From Deltaproteobacteria bacterium (GTDB taxonomy: Bacteria > Desulfobacterota > Desulfobacteria > Desulfobacterales > BuS5): a DNA stretch of 7,815 nt. Below are positions 1 through 6,278 of this stretch, one piece after another. The stretch spans positions 1 to 7,815 of the forward strand of contig JAGGWL010000289.1 in assembly GCA_021157555.1 (NCBI GenBank), given 5' to 3'. Every line of letters starts with the position of its first letter. Within the stretch, counting starts at the first letter, position 1. Position numbers and translations under genes: made by a program. Below the pieces are notes generated by a model. It saw only the letters and a list, made by a program, of their open reading frames with translations. It ran no database searches and was not told the DNA's origin.

Positions 1-10
1 AGCTATAATA

Positions 11-66
11 AAATTTGAAAACCTCTGAAACTCGCTGCGCTCAAACAGCCAGAGGTTTTCAAATTT
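11..66. repeat. Perfect 17-bp inverted repeat (stem-loop)
   Basis: The arm at 11-27 (AAATTTGAAAACCTCTG) is the exact reverse complement of 50-66, with a 22-nt loop between. The loop can fold further, GCTG 34-37 with CAGC 46-49. There is no T-run beyond the stem on the + strand, so a simple intrinsic terminator is not the obvious reading. It could be the 3' end structure of a gene to the left of the window or a dispersed palindromic element. The inverted repeat is read directly; its role is unknown. Confidence 0.8.
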
Positions 67-144
67 CACCATAGCTCAGTCCTGACATCTAATGGTCGGC
101 GTTATAACCAAGCCCTACTTAGGAATGAAAACGAAAATAAATAC

Positions 145-180
145 CGCTAAAAAAATATTGACATTATTATTATTTTAGCG
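145..180. repeat. 13-bp imperfect palindrome centred on the tRNA promoter -35 box
   Basis: CGCTAAAAAAATA (145-157) is the reverse complement of TATTATTTTAGCG (168-180) except for one mismatch. The 10-nt centre, 158-167, begins with TTGACA. The right arm fills most of the spacer up to the presumed -10. It might be an operator for a dimeric regulator or a chance product of AT-rich sequence; nothing here decides between these. Confidence 0.6.
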
Positions 181-186
181 TAAACG
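158..186 (+). promoter_or_regulatory. Probable sigma-70 promoter of the tRNA-Gly gene
   Basis: A consensus -35 box TTGACA (158-163) is followed after 17 nt by TAAACG (181-186), a weak -10 match. Transcription would start near 193, about 30 nt before the mature tRNA 5' end. The perfect -35 and correct spacing support the call; the poor -10 lowers confidence. Confidence 0.5.
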
Positions 187-222
187 ATTCACAAGTTGAG
201 GTTTTTAAAAGAGATTCAAGTT

Positions 223-298
223 GCGGGCATAGCTCAGATGGTAGAGTACAAGCTTCCCAAGCTTGATGCCGCGAGTTCGAATCTCGCTGCCCGCTCCA
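223..298 (+). tRNA. tRNA-Gly (anticodon CCC)
   Basis: A complete cloverleaf can be folded by eye. The acceptor stem is GCGGGCA (223-229) with TGCCCGC (288-294), followed by discriminator T295 and an encoded CCA (296-298). The D stem is GCTC (232-235) with GAGT (244-247). The anticodon stem is CAAGC (249-253) with GCTTG (261-265), around the loop TTCCCAA with anticodon CCC at 256-258, which reads the glycine codon GGG. The T arm is GCGAG (271-275) with CTCGC (283-287) around TTCGAAT. Length is 76 nt with no intron. It has its own promoter candidate upstream and a terminator 11 nt downstream, so it may be a monocistronic unit, with readthrough into nusA possible. Confidence 0.97.
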
Positions 299-308
299 TT
301 GAGAATCA

Positions 309-336
309 ACCTTTTCCTGTATAAAGGTCTTTTTTT
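309..336 (+). terminator. Intrinsic terminator behind tRNA-Gly
   Basis: ACCTTT (309-314) pairs with AAAGGT (323-328) around an 8-nt loop, and a run of seven T follows at 330-336. The stem is short and has only two G-C pairs, so termination may be incomplete. Its position 11 nt after the tRNA CCA fits a tRNA transcript end. Confidence 0.7.
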
Positions 337-467
337 CAGGTAGAACTTTTTTTCTTTGCTTCTATAGACAGTACTTATTGGGTTGAGGATTAAATTTTTT
401 ATGAATAGTTGCATGACTGGATAACAGTTTCGATCAAGTTTAAATGATCTACTTGCAATAAAAAGGG

Positions 468-496
468 AAACGGGCAAAAGCCCGTTTTTTGTTTTT
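468..496 (+). terminator. Strong intrinsic terminator
   Basis: AAACGGGC (468-475) pairs perfectly with GCCCGTTT (480-487) around an AAAA loop. The T-tract covers 485-490 and continues as TTTTT at 492-496. This is a textbook Rho-independent terminator on the + strand. The reverse strand also gives a stem followed by a T-rich stretch, so it may work both ways. No gene ends just before it; it is either a second barrier behind the tRNA or the end of an unrecognised small RNA. Confidence 0.9.
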
Positions 497-562
497 AAGG
501 GACGGGGACGAAATAACTTCCACAAGCAGGCGCACAGATTTAGGTCAGGTTTGTTCGATTTA

Positions 563-634
563 CCCGATCTTAAACAGGTACAAAAGTTGAAGGAATAGCA
601 AGCTATTTCAAAATTTTTGTACTTTTAAATCGGG
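563..634 (+). repeat. Long imperfect hairpin in the nusA leader
   Basis: Nested inverted repeats cover 72 nt. CCCGAT (563-568) pairs with ATCGGG (629-634), TTAAA (570-574) with TTTAA (624-628), GTACAAAA (578-585) with TTTTGTAC (615-622), and AATAG (594-598) with CTATT (603-607). Small bulges separate the segments. The base of the hairpin is 34 nt before the nusA start codon, leaving the nusA Shine-Dalgarno free. No T-run follows, so it is not a normal terminator. It could be an RNase III substrate, a protein-binding leader structure or a small palindromic insertion. Confidence 0.75.
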
Positions 635-668
635 CAAAGATGGAAGGGTTCTTAAATGGAGAACAGAG

Positions 669-1961
669 ATGCTGATATCAGATATGAAACGTGTTATAGA
701 TCAAGTAAGCCGTGAAAAAGGGATTGAACGTATAACCCTTATACGGGCGCTTGAAGATGCCCTTAAATCTGCTGCAAAAAAAAAATTCGGGGATAACGTC
801 GACATTGAAGTACAGTATAATGAAGAAGCCGGCGAAATTGAGGTATTCCAGTTTAAGGAAGTCGTGGAAGAGATAACCGATCCTGGCACACAGCTTACAT
901 ATGAAGAGGGACAAGAGCTTGATCCTGAATGTGAAATAGGAGATAGTCTGGGCTCAAAGATGGATACAACAACTTTTGGCCGAATCGCTGCGCAATCTGC
1001 AAAACAGGTTATAATCCAAAAAATGAAAGATGCGGAAAAGGATGCTGTTTATGCCAGCTTCATAGGACGAAAGGGAGAAATAACAAACGGAATTGTTCAG
1101 CGTTTTGAACGGGGTAACATTATTGTAAATTTAGGTAATGCCGAAAGTCTTCTTTCCAATCGTGAACAGATTCCAGGAGAAACATATAAGCGCGGCGACC
1201 GTATCAGAGCTTGCATAATTGATGTTCTCCATAACACACGCGGCCCACAGATTATATTATCAAGAACTAACACGAATTTTCTTGTCAATCTTTTCAAAAC
1301 AGAAGTTCCGGAAATCAGTGAGGGAATTGTTGATATTATGGGCGCAGTACGCGAACCAGGGGTTAGAGCAAAAATTGCTGTCTCGTCTAATGATTCCGAT
1401 ATAGATCCTATTGGTGCCTGTGTGGGCATGAGAGGAAGCCGTGTACAAAATGTAGTGCAGGAACTAAAAGGGGAAAAAATTGATATTATTAACTGGTATG
1501 CGGATCCTGCAAAGTTTGTATGCAATGCTTTGGCTCCTGCCGAAATAATAAGGGTAATTATTGATGAGGAGAGTCGGTCAATGGAAGTGATAGTCCCTGA
1601 CGAGTCCCTTTCACTTGCTATAGGCAGGGGTGGACAAAACGTGCGCCTCGCTTCTAAACTTACAGGCTGGCGACTTGATGTTCAAAATGATACAAAATAC
1701 AGCAAAACATTAAAAGATGGTTATGAATCTCTTGTAAAATTGCCTGAAATAGGTATAAGCCTTGCTGATGCATTGTATGAAAAAGGTTTTTTTTCACCAT
1801 TGGAACTTAGTACTGCTTTAGTTCAAGAATTATTACAGATTAGGGAAATGACAGAGGAAAAAGCTGCAAGGCTTATCGAAATTGCAAAAAAATTTTTAGA
1901 AGATTCCGGCATAGATGATGAAAATGCGGAGAATAACGCTTTCAAAGAAGGTACGGAATAA
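669..1961 (+). CDS. nusA: Transcription termination/antitermination factor NusA
   Basis: NusA binds RNA polymerase and nascent RNA and modulates pausing, intrinsic termination and antitermination. The 430 residues show the family order. An N-terminal polymerase-binding domain (about 1-125) carries the typical VIDQVSREKG start. An S1 domain (about 135-200) follows. KH1 has GMRGSRVQ at 253-260 and KH2 has GRGGQNVRLA at 319-328. One helix-hairpin-helix C-terminal repeat lies at about 355-412, ending in an acidic tail. E. coli NusA (495 aa) has two such C-terminal repeats, so this is a one-repeat form. The start is chosen for GGAG at 658-661, seven nt before ATG; an in-frame ATG at 684 is less well placed. 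An A10 run (776-785) encodes part of residues 36-39. infB follows after 20 nt, and no rimP precedes. Confidence 0.97.
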   Translation: MLISDMKRVIDQVSREKGIERITLIRALEDALKSAAKKKFGDNVDIEVQYNEEAGEIEVFQFKEVVEEITDPGTQLTYEEGQELDPECEIGDSLGSKMDTTTFGRIAAQSAKQVIIQKMKDAEKDAVYASFIGRKGEITNGIVQRFERGNIIVNLGNAESLLSNREQIPGETYKRGDRIRACIIDVLHNTRGPQIILSRTNTNFLVNLFKTEVPEISEGIVDIMGAVREPGVRAKIAVSSNDSDIDPIGACVGMRGSRVQNVVQELKGEKIDIINWYADPAKFVCNALAPAEIIRVIIDEESRSMEVIVPDESLSLAIGRGGQNVRLASKLTGWRLDVQNDTKYSKTLKDGYESLVKLPEIGISLADALYEKGFFSPLELSTALVQELLQIREMTEEKAARLIEIAKKFLEDSGIDDENAENNAFKEGTE

Positions 1962-1971
1962 ATTTGAAAGC

Positions 1972-1989
1972 AGGAGGATGAATGGCTAA
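1972..1989 (+). promoter_or_regulatory. infB ribosome binding site with overlapping out-of-frame ATG
   Basis: AGGAGG at 1972-1977 lies only 4 nt before the infB ATG (1982). Another ATG abuts the Shine-Dalgarno at 1978 and opens a three-codon frame ending in TAA at 1987-1989. The conserved IF2 N-terminus MAKIRVYELAK fixes the 1982 start. The 1978 ATG is too close to the Shine-Dalgarno to be an efficient start. Confidence 0.6.
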
Positions 1990-4657
1990 AATCAGAGTCT
2001 ATGAACTTGCCAAAGATCTTGACATGACAAATAAAGATCTGCTTAACAAGATTAAATCTTTGGATATTTCAGTAAAAAGTCACATGGCTTCGCTTGATGA
2101 TGACGTGGTGGCTATTATTAAAGCGAATATTCATGGCAAAAAACAGTCCAAAGTAGAGGTCACCCGAGTCAGGCCGACCGTTATCAGAAGGCGCAGGAAA
2201 CCAACTACTAAAAAACCTGTTGAGAAACCTTCTGAATCTGAAACTCTTCCTGAGTCTGAACAGATTATATCTGCTGAAGAAGAGGAAGAAACAGAGCATA
2301 TGGAACCTGAAACAAAGATAGAACAAGAAGTAGAAGTAGAACAAAAGACAGAAGAAGTAGAAAGCCTGGAGGCAGAGCTGCCTAAAGAGAAAAAAACTGT
2401 CGAGCCCGTTGCCACAAAAAAATCCTTAATTTCAGATTCATTAAAAAAGAAACCTGCAAAAACAGTAAAATCGAATGACAAAAAAATTAAAAAAGCAGTA
2501 AAAAAAATAAAAGCAGAAAGAAAAGATACCCCTGCTAAAATTATAAAGCTTCCCGATCTTCCTTTGCAAAAAGCTCCTGAAAAAATAAAAACCAGAGTAG
2601 AGAAACCAAAAACTGATACCCAAAAGTCCATTCAGACTGCTAAACAGGAAGAAATACGAAAAAAAGAAAAAAAGAAAGGCAAAAAAAAACAGGAACAAGT
2701 CGTAGCACAGGAAAAAGTCGTAAAGGATTCTACTCAGAAAGAGAAGCATTGGAGCAAAAAGAAAATCTCTTTCAGGCGTAAAGAAGTTGTTGAAGGAAAG
2801 GCTCTTTATGCAGGTAAAAAGCATGCCAGAAAAGGCAAAAAATTGTATCAGGGGAAAAAGGCTGCACAGGGGCTTAAAACCAACATAACAACACCTAAAG
2901 CTATCAAACGGAAAATCAAAATTGATGAAGCAATTACCCTGTCCGATCTTGCAAAAAGAATGGGTATTAAAGCCAATGAGATGATAGCAAAATTGATGAC
3001 TTTAGGCATAATGGTAACTGTAAACCAGACTATAGACTTCGATACAGCAGCCCTGGTTGCCTCAGAATTTGATTACGAACTGGAAAAAGCATCTTTTGAA
3101 GAAGAGACCGTTTTGCGGACAAAGGAAGATAAGACCGAAAATACAGTTCCCCGGCCGCCTGTTGTTACTATTATGGGGCATGTTGACCACGGCAAAACAT
3201 CGCTGCTTGATGTTATTCGCCAAACCAGAGTTACGGATATCGAAGCAGGAGGCATAACCCAGCACATAGGGGCATATCATGTTAAAACTGATAAAGGCCA
3301 AATTGTATTTCTGGATACCCCGGGGCATGAGGCTTTTACTGCAATGCGTTCTCGCGGAGCGAGCATTACAGACATCGTAATTCTTGTTGTTGCTGCGGAT
3401 GACGGTGTTATGCCGCAAACCATTGAAGCTATCAATCATTCCAAAGCTGCAAACGTTCCTATTATTGTAGCAATTAATAAAATTGACAAACCTGATGCAG
3501 ACCCGGCCCGAGTTCAGCGCGAACTGGCCGAATCCGGTCTTGTCCCTGAAGACTGGGGAGGAGATACGATTTTTGTAAAGGTATCGGCAAAACAAAAGCT
3601 GGGAATTGAGAATCTGCTTGAGATGGTGCTTCTCCAGGCTGAATTTCTGGAACTAAGAGCAAATCCGGAAAAGCTCGCTGAAGGGCATGTTGTAGAAGCA
3701 AGGATGGATTCAGGAAGGGGCTCAGTTGCCACTATACTGGTACACCAAGGCACCCTTAAAACAGGCGACCCTGTTGTATGCGGTATCCATTACGGTAAGG
3801 TGAGGGCAATGTTAAATGACAGGGGAACAGTTGAAAAAACAGCAGGCCCTTCAATCCCCGTGGAGATTACAGGACTATCCGGTGTACCACATGCGGGGGA
3901 TGAACTGATAGCACTTTTGGATGAAAAAGATGCGAAGCAGGTCAGTCTTCACAGAATTCAAAAACAGCGCGCAAAAGAACTTGCCAAAAACGGTAAAATA
4001 AGCCTTGAAAAGCTTTACGAAAAACTGCAGGAAGGAAAAGTCAGTAAGCTTAACCTGATAATTAAGGGAGACGTAGAGGGCTCTATTGAGGCTATTGAGG
4101 ATTCGCTGACAAAACTTTCAAATGAAGAAGTAAAAATAAATATTATACATTCCGCAACAGGGGCAGTAGTTGAATCGGATATATCCCTGGCCGCTGTTTC
4201 AGACGCAATAATCATTGGCTTTAATGTTCGTCCAAATATGAAAATTGAGTCCCTGGCCGAAAAAGAGCACGTTGACATGCGATTTTACAATATCATTTAT
4301 AATATCATAAAGGATATTAAGGGTGCAATCTCAGGGATGATGGCTTCCACTTTTAAAGAGCATATTCATGGGAGAGCGGAAATTCGCGAAGTTTACCATA
4401 TTCCTAAAGCCGGCGCTATCGCAGGCTGCTATGTTACTGATGGAAAAATAGAACGAGGGCATCTTGTTCGTCTTTTAAGGGACGGAATCATTATTTATGA
4501 TGGAAAACTTGCATCTCTGAGACGTTTCAAGGATGATGTAAAAGAAGTAGGCAACGGTTATGAATGCGGGATCGGAATTGAAAACTATAATGATATCAAA
4601 ACTGGTGATACCATAGAATGCTATCATCTTGAAGAAATCAAGGCGCAACTTGAATAA
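1982..4657 (+). CDS. infB: Translation initiation factor IF-2
   Basis: IF2 is the GTPase that places initiator fMet-tRNA on the 30S subunit and promotes 50S joining. The 891-residue protein opens with an IF2-N helical domain (about 1-52). A Lys/Glu-rich low-complexity linker follows (about 55-310), first acidic near 98-130 and then strongly basic, with LYAGKK (275-280) repeated as LYQGKK (288-293). A second IF2-N module lies at about 314-368. The G domain has every motif: G1 GHVDHGKT (399-406), G2 GGITQHIGA (423-431), G3 DTPGHE (445-450), G4 NKID (499-502) and G5 SAK (535-537). Domains II-IV follow to the end, including the fMet-tRNA-binding C-terminal domain. Length is normal for a long bacterial IF2. 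It starts 20 nt after nusA, and its TAA stop directly abuts the ylxP ATG. Confidence 0.98.
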   Translation: MAKIRVYELAKDLDMTNKDLLNKIKSLDISVKSHMASLDDDVVAIIKANIHGKKQSKVEVTRVRPTVIRRRRKPTTKKPVEKPSESETLPESEQIISAEEEEETEHMEPETKIEQEVEVEQKTEEVESLEAELPKEKKTVEPVATKKSLISDSLKKKPAKTVKSNDKKIKKAVKKIKAERKDTPAKIIKLPDLPLQKAPEKIKTRVEKPKTDTQKSIQTAKQEEIRKKEKKKGKKKQEQVVAQEKVVKDSTQKEKHWSKKKISFRRKEVVEGKALYAGKKHARKGKKLYQGKKAAQGLKTNITTPKAIKRKIKIDEAITLSDLAKRMGIKANEMIAKLMTLGIMVTVNQTIDFDTAALVASEFDYELEKASFEEETVLRTKEDKTENTVPRPPVVTIMGHVDHGKTSLLDVIRQTRVTDIEAGGITQHIGAYHVKTDKGQIVFLDTPGHEAFTAMRSRGASITDIVILVVAADDGVMPQTIEAINHSKAANVPIIVAINKIDKPDADPARVQRELAESGLVPEDWGGDTIFVKVSAKQKLGIENLLEMVLLQAEFLELRANPEKLAEGHVVEARMDSGRGSVATILVHQGTLKTGDPVVCGIHYGKVRAMLNDRGTVEKTAGPSIPVEITGLSGVPHAGDELIALLDEKDAKQVSLHRIQKQRAKELAKNGKISLEKLYEKLQEGKVSKLNLIIKGDVEGSIEAIEDSLTKLSNEEVKINIIHSATGAVVESDISLAAVSDAIIIGFNVRPNMKIESLAEKEHVDMRFYNIIYNIIKDIKGAISGMMASTFKEHIHGRAEIREVYHIPKAGAIAGCYVTDGKIERGHLVRLLRDGIIIYDGKLASLRRFKDDVKEVGNGYECGIGIENYNDIKTGDTIECYHLEEIKAQLE

Positions 4658-4945
4658 ATGATTGCAGGCACAGGGAAAATTATATTCAGGCTGCATGATT
4701 GCCGCAGTCTGAAGTCCAAAAGAAAAATAGTTAAATCAATCATCAACAGGATCTCCAACTCTTTTAATATATCAGTTGCAGAAGTAGGATCAAACGATAT
4801 TCACCAACGAGCTGAAATAGGTTTTGCATTAATAGGAAACGACAAAAGGTTGATTAATTCTAAAATTGACAAGGTTTTTAATTTTGTTGAAGAATTGAAT
4901 ACGGCCGAAATCGTCGATTCTGAAATGGAGATTATAAGCTTATGA
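4658..4945 (+). CDS. ylxP: YlxP-like DUF503 family protein
   Basis: This 95-residue protein belongs to the DUF503/YlxP family, often encoded between infB and rbfA; its biochemical role is not well established, though a link to ribosome assembly is suspected from context. The family core is clear: LKSKRKIVKSIINRI (18-32), a SVAEVG segment (39-44) and an AEIG strand (52-55), ending in an acidic EMEII tail. The family usually has Trp in the DxWQ position, where this copy has His (DIHQ, 47-50). The ATG follows the infB TAA with no gap and in the same frame, and no Shine-Dalgarno is visible, so translation probably depends on terminating IF2 ribosomes. The last four bases overlap rbfA (ATGA). Confidence 0.88.
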   Translation: MIAGTGKIIFRLHDCRSLKSKRKIVKSIINRISNSFNISVAEVGSNDIHQRAEIGFALIGNDKRLINSKIDKVFNFVEELNTAEIVDSEMEIISL

Positions 4946-5313
4946 AACCATTTTCACGTTCAGACAGAGTAAGCGGGCATATACAAAAAATTTTGTCTGA
5001 TATCCTGCAAAAAGATACTAACGATCCACGCCTTAAAATGGCCACAATTACGGGTGTGAAGGTTGCCAGGGACTTGAAAACAGCCCGGATATATTTCAGC
5101 ATATCCGGAGGAAAGCAAAATATAAAAAATGCAGTTAATGGCTTTGAAAGTGCTAAAGGATATCTAAAACGTACTCTGGCAGAAAAGCTGGGGCTGCGTT
5201 ACATGCCTGATATTAAATTTTTTTATGATGAAACATTCGATTATGGTTCGCACATAGACAAACTTCTTAAGCAGATCAACACTGAAAATGGATCGGATAA
5301 TACAATATCTTGA
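4942..5313 (+). CDS. rbfA: 30S ribosome-binding factor RbfA
   Basis: RbfA is a small KH-fold assembly factor that binds the immature 30S subunit near the 16S 5' region and is needed for late 16S maturation. The 123 residues (E. coli about 133) show the typical start FSRSDRVSGHIQKIL, the DPRL motif (28-31), the strand pair ITGVKVARDLKTARIYFS (36-53) and the C-terminal block around LRYMPDIKFFYDETFDYG (85-102) followed by HIDKLL. The ATG overlaps the ylxP stop codon as ATGA. GGAG at 4927-4930 lies 11 nt upstream, a long but usable spacing. The 3' end overlaps nrnA by 26 nt in another frame. Confidence 0.95.
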   Translation: MKPFSRSDRVSGHIQKILSDILQKDTNDPRLKMATITGVKVARDLKTARIYFSISGGKQNIKNAVNGFESAKGYLKRTLAEKLGLRYMPDIKFFYDETFDYGSHIDKLLKQINTENGSDNTIS

Positions 5314-6256
5314 AAGTAGTAAAAATATTCTGCTGGCATCCCATGTCCATCCGGACGGAGATGCCATAGGGTCATTGCTGGCTTTGGGGCTCTCTCTTTC
5401 AAAATTGGGTAAATTTACCACATTATACAATGAAAGTTCTGTTGATTCTTATCATTTTCTACCTTATATCAAACGTATTGTAGACCATTGGGATGAATCT
5501 GTCAATTATGACACAGCTATAATACTTGATTGCGGAAATATGGAACGAACCGGCGAAGCTGCCTCTAAAATAGCCCGAATACCAGTTGTTATCAATATTG
5601 ATCATCATTTAACCAATACTGGTTTTGGTGATTTAAAAATAGTAGATTCTTCAGCATCTTCAAGCTCTGAAATTGTTTACAGATTAATAAAAAAAATGGG
5701 TATTCCCATTGATAAAGCAGTTGCCACAGCCATTTATACAGGAATATTTACAGATACAGGTTCATTCAGGTTTTCAAATACCAACCAGGCAGCTTTTGGA
5801 ATCTGTGAAGAACTGGTCTCTATCGGAGTGGTACCCCACCAAATAGCATATCATATTTACGGGACACACTCTTTAGGCCATTTGAAGCTGCTTAATCTAT
5901 CACTTGATTCTCTGGAAATATCACAAAATGGATTACTATCCATGATGATAGTAACTTCTGACATGTTTGATAAAACAGGGTCCGATTCAAATGACAGTGG
6001 TGAGCTTATAAATTTTGCAAAATCAATAAACGGTATAAAGGTTGCCGTTCTTATTCAGGAACTGCAGAATACAGGTGAAAATTCGAAAAGCTCCAGCCAG
6101 TTTCATATTAGCTTACGTTCAAACGGAGGTGTTGATGTAGCTGATATTGCAAGCTCTTTTGGAGGGGGCGGACATTTTGCGGCAGCAGGGTTTGATGTCG
6201 AATCGACATTAACAGATTTAAAAGATTATTTTTATAAGCTGGCTAAAAGCCTCTAA
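5288..6256 (+). CDS. nrnA: DHH/DHHA1 phosphoesterase, NrnA-type (nanoRNase / pAp phosphatase)
   Basis: NrnA-type enzymes degrade very short RNA oligonucleotides and dephosphorylate 3'-phosphoadenosine 5'-phosphate, using Mn2+ ions in the cytoplasm. The 322 residues carry the DHH metal motifs in order: SHVHPDGDAIGS (18-29), ILDCGN (79-84), IDHH (104-107) and TGIFTDTGSFRF (151-162, with D156). The C-terminal DHHA1 substrate-binding domain has GGGGHFAAAG (292-301). The length matches NrnA and is far too short for RecJ. The start codon lies inside rbfA and no clear Shine-Dalgarno is seen, so translational coupling to rbfA is likely. Placement between rbfA and truB is common in many bacteria. Whether it acts mainly on nanoRNA or on pAp cannot be told from sequence. 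Confidence 0.93.
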   Translation: MDRIIQYLESSKNILLASHVHPDGDAIGSLLALGLSLSKLGKFTTLYNESSVDSYHFLPYIKRIVDHWDESVNYDTAIILDCGNMERTGEAASKIARIPVVINIDHHLTNTGFGDLKIVDSSASSSSEIVYRLIKKMGIPIDKAVATAIYTGIFTDTGSFRFSNTNQAAFGICEELVSIGVVPHQIAYHIYGTHSLGHLKLLNLSLDSLEISQNGLLSMMIVTSDMFDKTGSDSNDSGELINFAKSINGIKVAVLIQELQNTGENSKSSSQFHISLRSNGGVDVADIASSFGGGGHFAAAGFDVESTLTDLKDYFYKLAKSL

Positions 6257-6278
6257 AATCAGTTTCAAAAAATTAAAT

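Larger units (their letters stand above)
299..668 (+). other. Gene-free leader region between the tRNA and nusA
   Basis: This 370-nt stretch has no credible coding region on either strand. A 106-codon minus-strand open frame (205-525) runs antisense through the tRNA and has no family resemblance. The stretch contains two intrinsic terminators (309-336 and 468-496) and a long imperfect hairpin (563-634). I see nothing definable in 337-467, apart from weak promoter-like hexamers, or in 497-562. No convincing sigma-70 promoter could be found directly upstream of nusA, so nusA may depend on readthrough or on a promoter of unfamiliar form. Confidence 0.7.

Noticed and set aside
92..110. GGCGTTATAACC resembling an integron attC end
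   Set aside because: The GTTRRRY consensus is not met, no matching RYYYAAC partner lies at a suitable distance, and there is no integrase or cassette gene in view.
276..298. Possible integration site at the tRNA 3' end
   Set aside because: No direct repeat of the tRNA 3' end occurs elsewhere in the window and no integrase gene is present.
493..505. TTTTAAGGGACGG also occurs inside infB at 4473-4485
   Set aside because: The infB copy simply encodes conserved residues LLRDG; a 13-nt match between coding and non-coding DNA without flanking similarity is best taken as chance.
205..525. 106-codon open frame on the minus strand
   Set aside because: It runs antisense through the tRNA-Gly gene and both terminators; the SEIRTRG-like stretch is the well-known artefact of translating the antisense of a tRNA. 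No ribosome site or family resemblance.
497..562. GGGACGGGGACGAAATAACTTCC-like stretch that could be a relic of a transposon-associated repeat
   Set aside because: It has a familiar look, but there is no second copy, no pairing partner and no transposase in the window, so it cannot be supported.
2131..2824. Long minus-strand open frames opposite the infB linker
   Set aside because: They are Phe/Ser/Leu-rich mirrors of the Lys/Glu-rich IF2 linker and arise from its codon bias; no start signals or recognisable domains.
2940..3010. Internal infB start producing a shorter IF2 form, as in E. coli
   Set aside because: Met codons occur around residues 327-343 but none has a Shine-Dalgarno at suitable spacing, so there is no sequence support.
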